NCBI GenBank assembly: GCA_009781325.1
Contig: WQYJ01000152.1
Coordinates: 1 to 5,306 of the forward strand
Source of the DNA: Propionibacteriaceae bacterium
GTDB lineage: Bacteria > Actinomycetota > Actinomycetes > Propionibacteriales > Propionibacteriaceae
DNA length: 5,306 nucleotides
Direction of reading: 5' to 3'
A program made the position numbers and the translations under genes. Under the pieces are notes generated by a model that had not been told where the DNA came from, did no database searches, and saw only the letters and a list, made by a program, of their open reading frames with translations. Below, piece after piece: positions 5,194 through 5,306 of this stretch. Each line of letters starts with the position of its first letter. The stretch's first letter is position 1.

Positions 5194-5306
5194 GTCGACC
5201 CCCGGTCATGCTGCCGTAGGCAGGACCCCCGGCGGCCGATCTGTGGACTTGGGTAAAGGCTTGCACCCAAGCCCCTAAGTCGACCCCCGGTCATGCTGCC
5301 GTAGGC
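5194..5306. repeat. 85-bp tandem repeat, first unit plus 28 bases of the second (continues past right edge)
   Basis: Positions 5194-5221 and 5279-5306 are identical over 28 of 28 bases, both starting GTCGACCCCCGG. The period is 85 bp and the second copy is cut by the window end. Within the unit, GACCCCCGG recurs at 5224-5232. There are two hairpins: CTGCC-GTA-GGCAG (5211-5223), and a longer structure in 5246-5281 where GACTT pairs with AAGTC around either GGCTTG/CAAGCC or CTTGGGT/ACCCAAG. I see no ORF with coding character and no signs of CRISPR (57-base interval, only one and a bit units). It may be an intergenic repeat family, a VNTR, or the edge of a mobile or structured RNA element. Confidence 0.75.

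Noticed and set aside
5194..5306. CRISPR array
   Set aside because: The 28-base repeat is separated by 57 bases that contain part of the repeat motif and hairpins, and only two copies are visible. The spacing and content do not fit spacers.

Overview
The window looks like chromosomal DNA from a moderate-GC member of the Actinomycetota. This rests on three things: Pro/Gln/Trp-rich tails in front of membrane anchors, a DUF2207 membrane protein, and use of GTG, TTG and ATG starts with mostly weak Shine-Dalgarno (SD) sites. I cannot name a genus from the sequence alone.

Positions 1-3357 (minus strand) hold three tandem paralogues of one predicted membrane-anchored zinc metallopeptidase of the YpfJ/COG2321 (Pfam Zn_peptidase, PF04228) type. 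In transcription order: an intact copy (3357 to 2074); a copy with the same architecture and a complete catalytic domain but an in-frame TGA in its cytoplasmic tail (1974 to 241); and the first 64 codons of a third copy (192 to 1, running off the left edge). All share an N-terminal motif close to PQWQQxRPGWQQP. The two copies seen in full also share a KKK(R/T) membrane stop, one transmembrane helix, a Pro/Thr stalk, and a peptidase domain with HEFGH, ELQADC and six matching cysteines. The stalk is about 30 residues in the first copy and about 195 in the second.

Positions 3358-3473 are a short divergent control region. It contains a small palindrome and a 12-codon leader ORF with a good SD; the leader's stop overlaps (ATGA) the probable start of the next gene.

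Positions 3474-5147 (plus strand) encode a secreted-then-anchored DUF2207 protein with a signal peptide, an extracytoplasmic domain, three membrane helices and cytoplasmic parts. A textbook hairpin terminator follows.

Positions 5194-5306 hold the start of an 85-bp tandem repeat with internal hairpins. Its second copy is cut by the window end.

Taken together this is a cell-envelope locus: surface-exposed proteases on one side and an envelope protein of unknown function on the other. A functional link between them is inferred only from the shared divergent region. The strongest points for follow-up are the nonsense-split, hyper-stalked paralogue, the leader peptide arrangement and the right-edge repeat.
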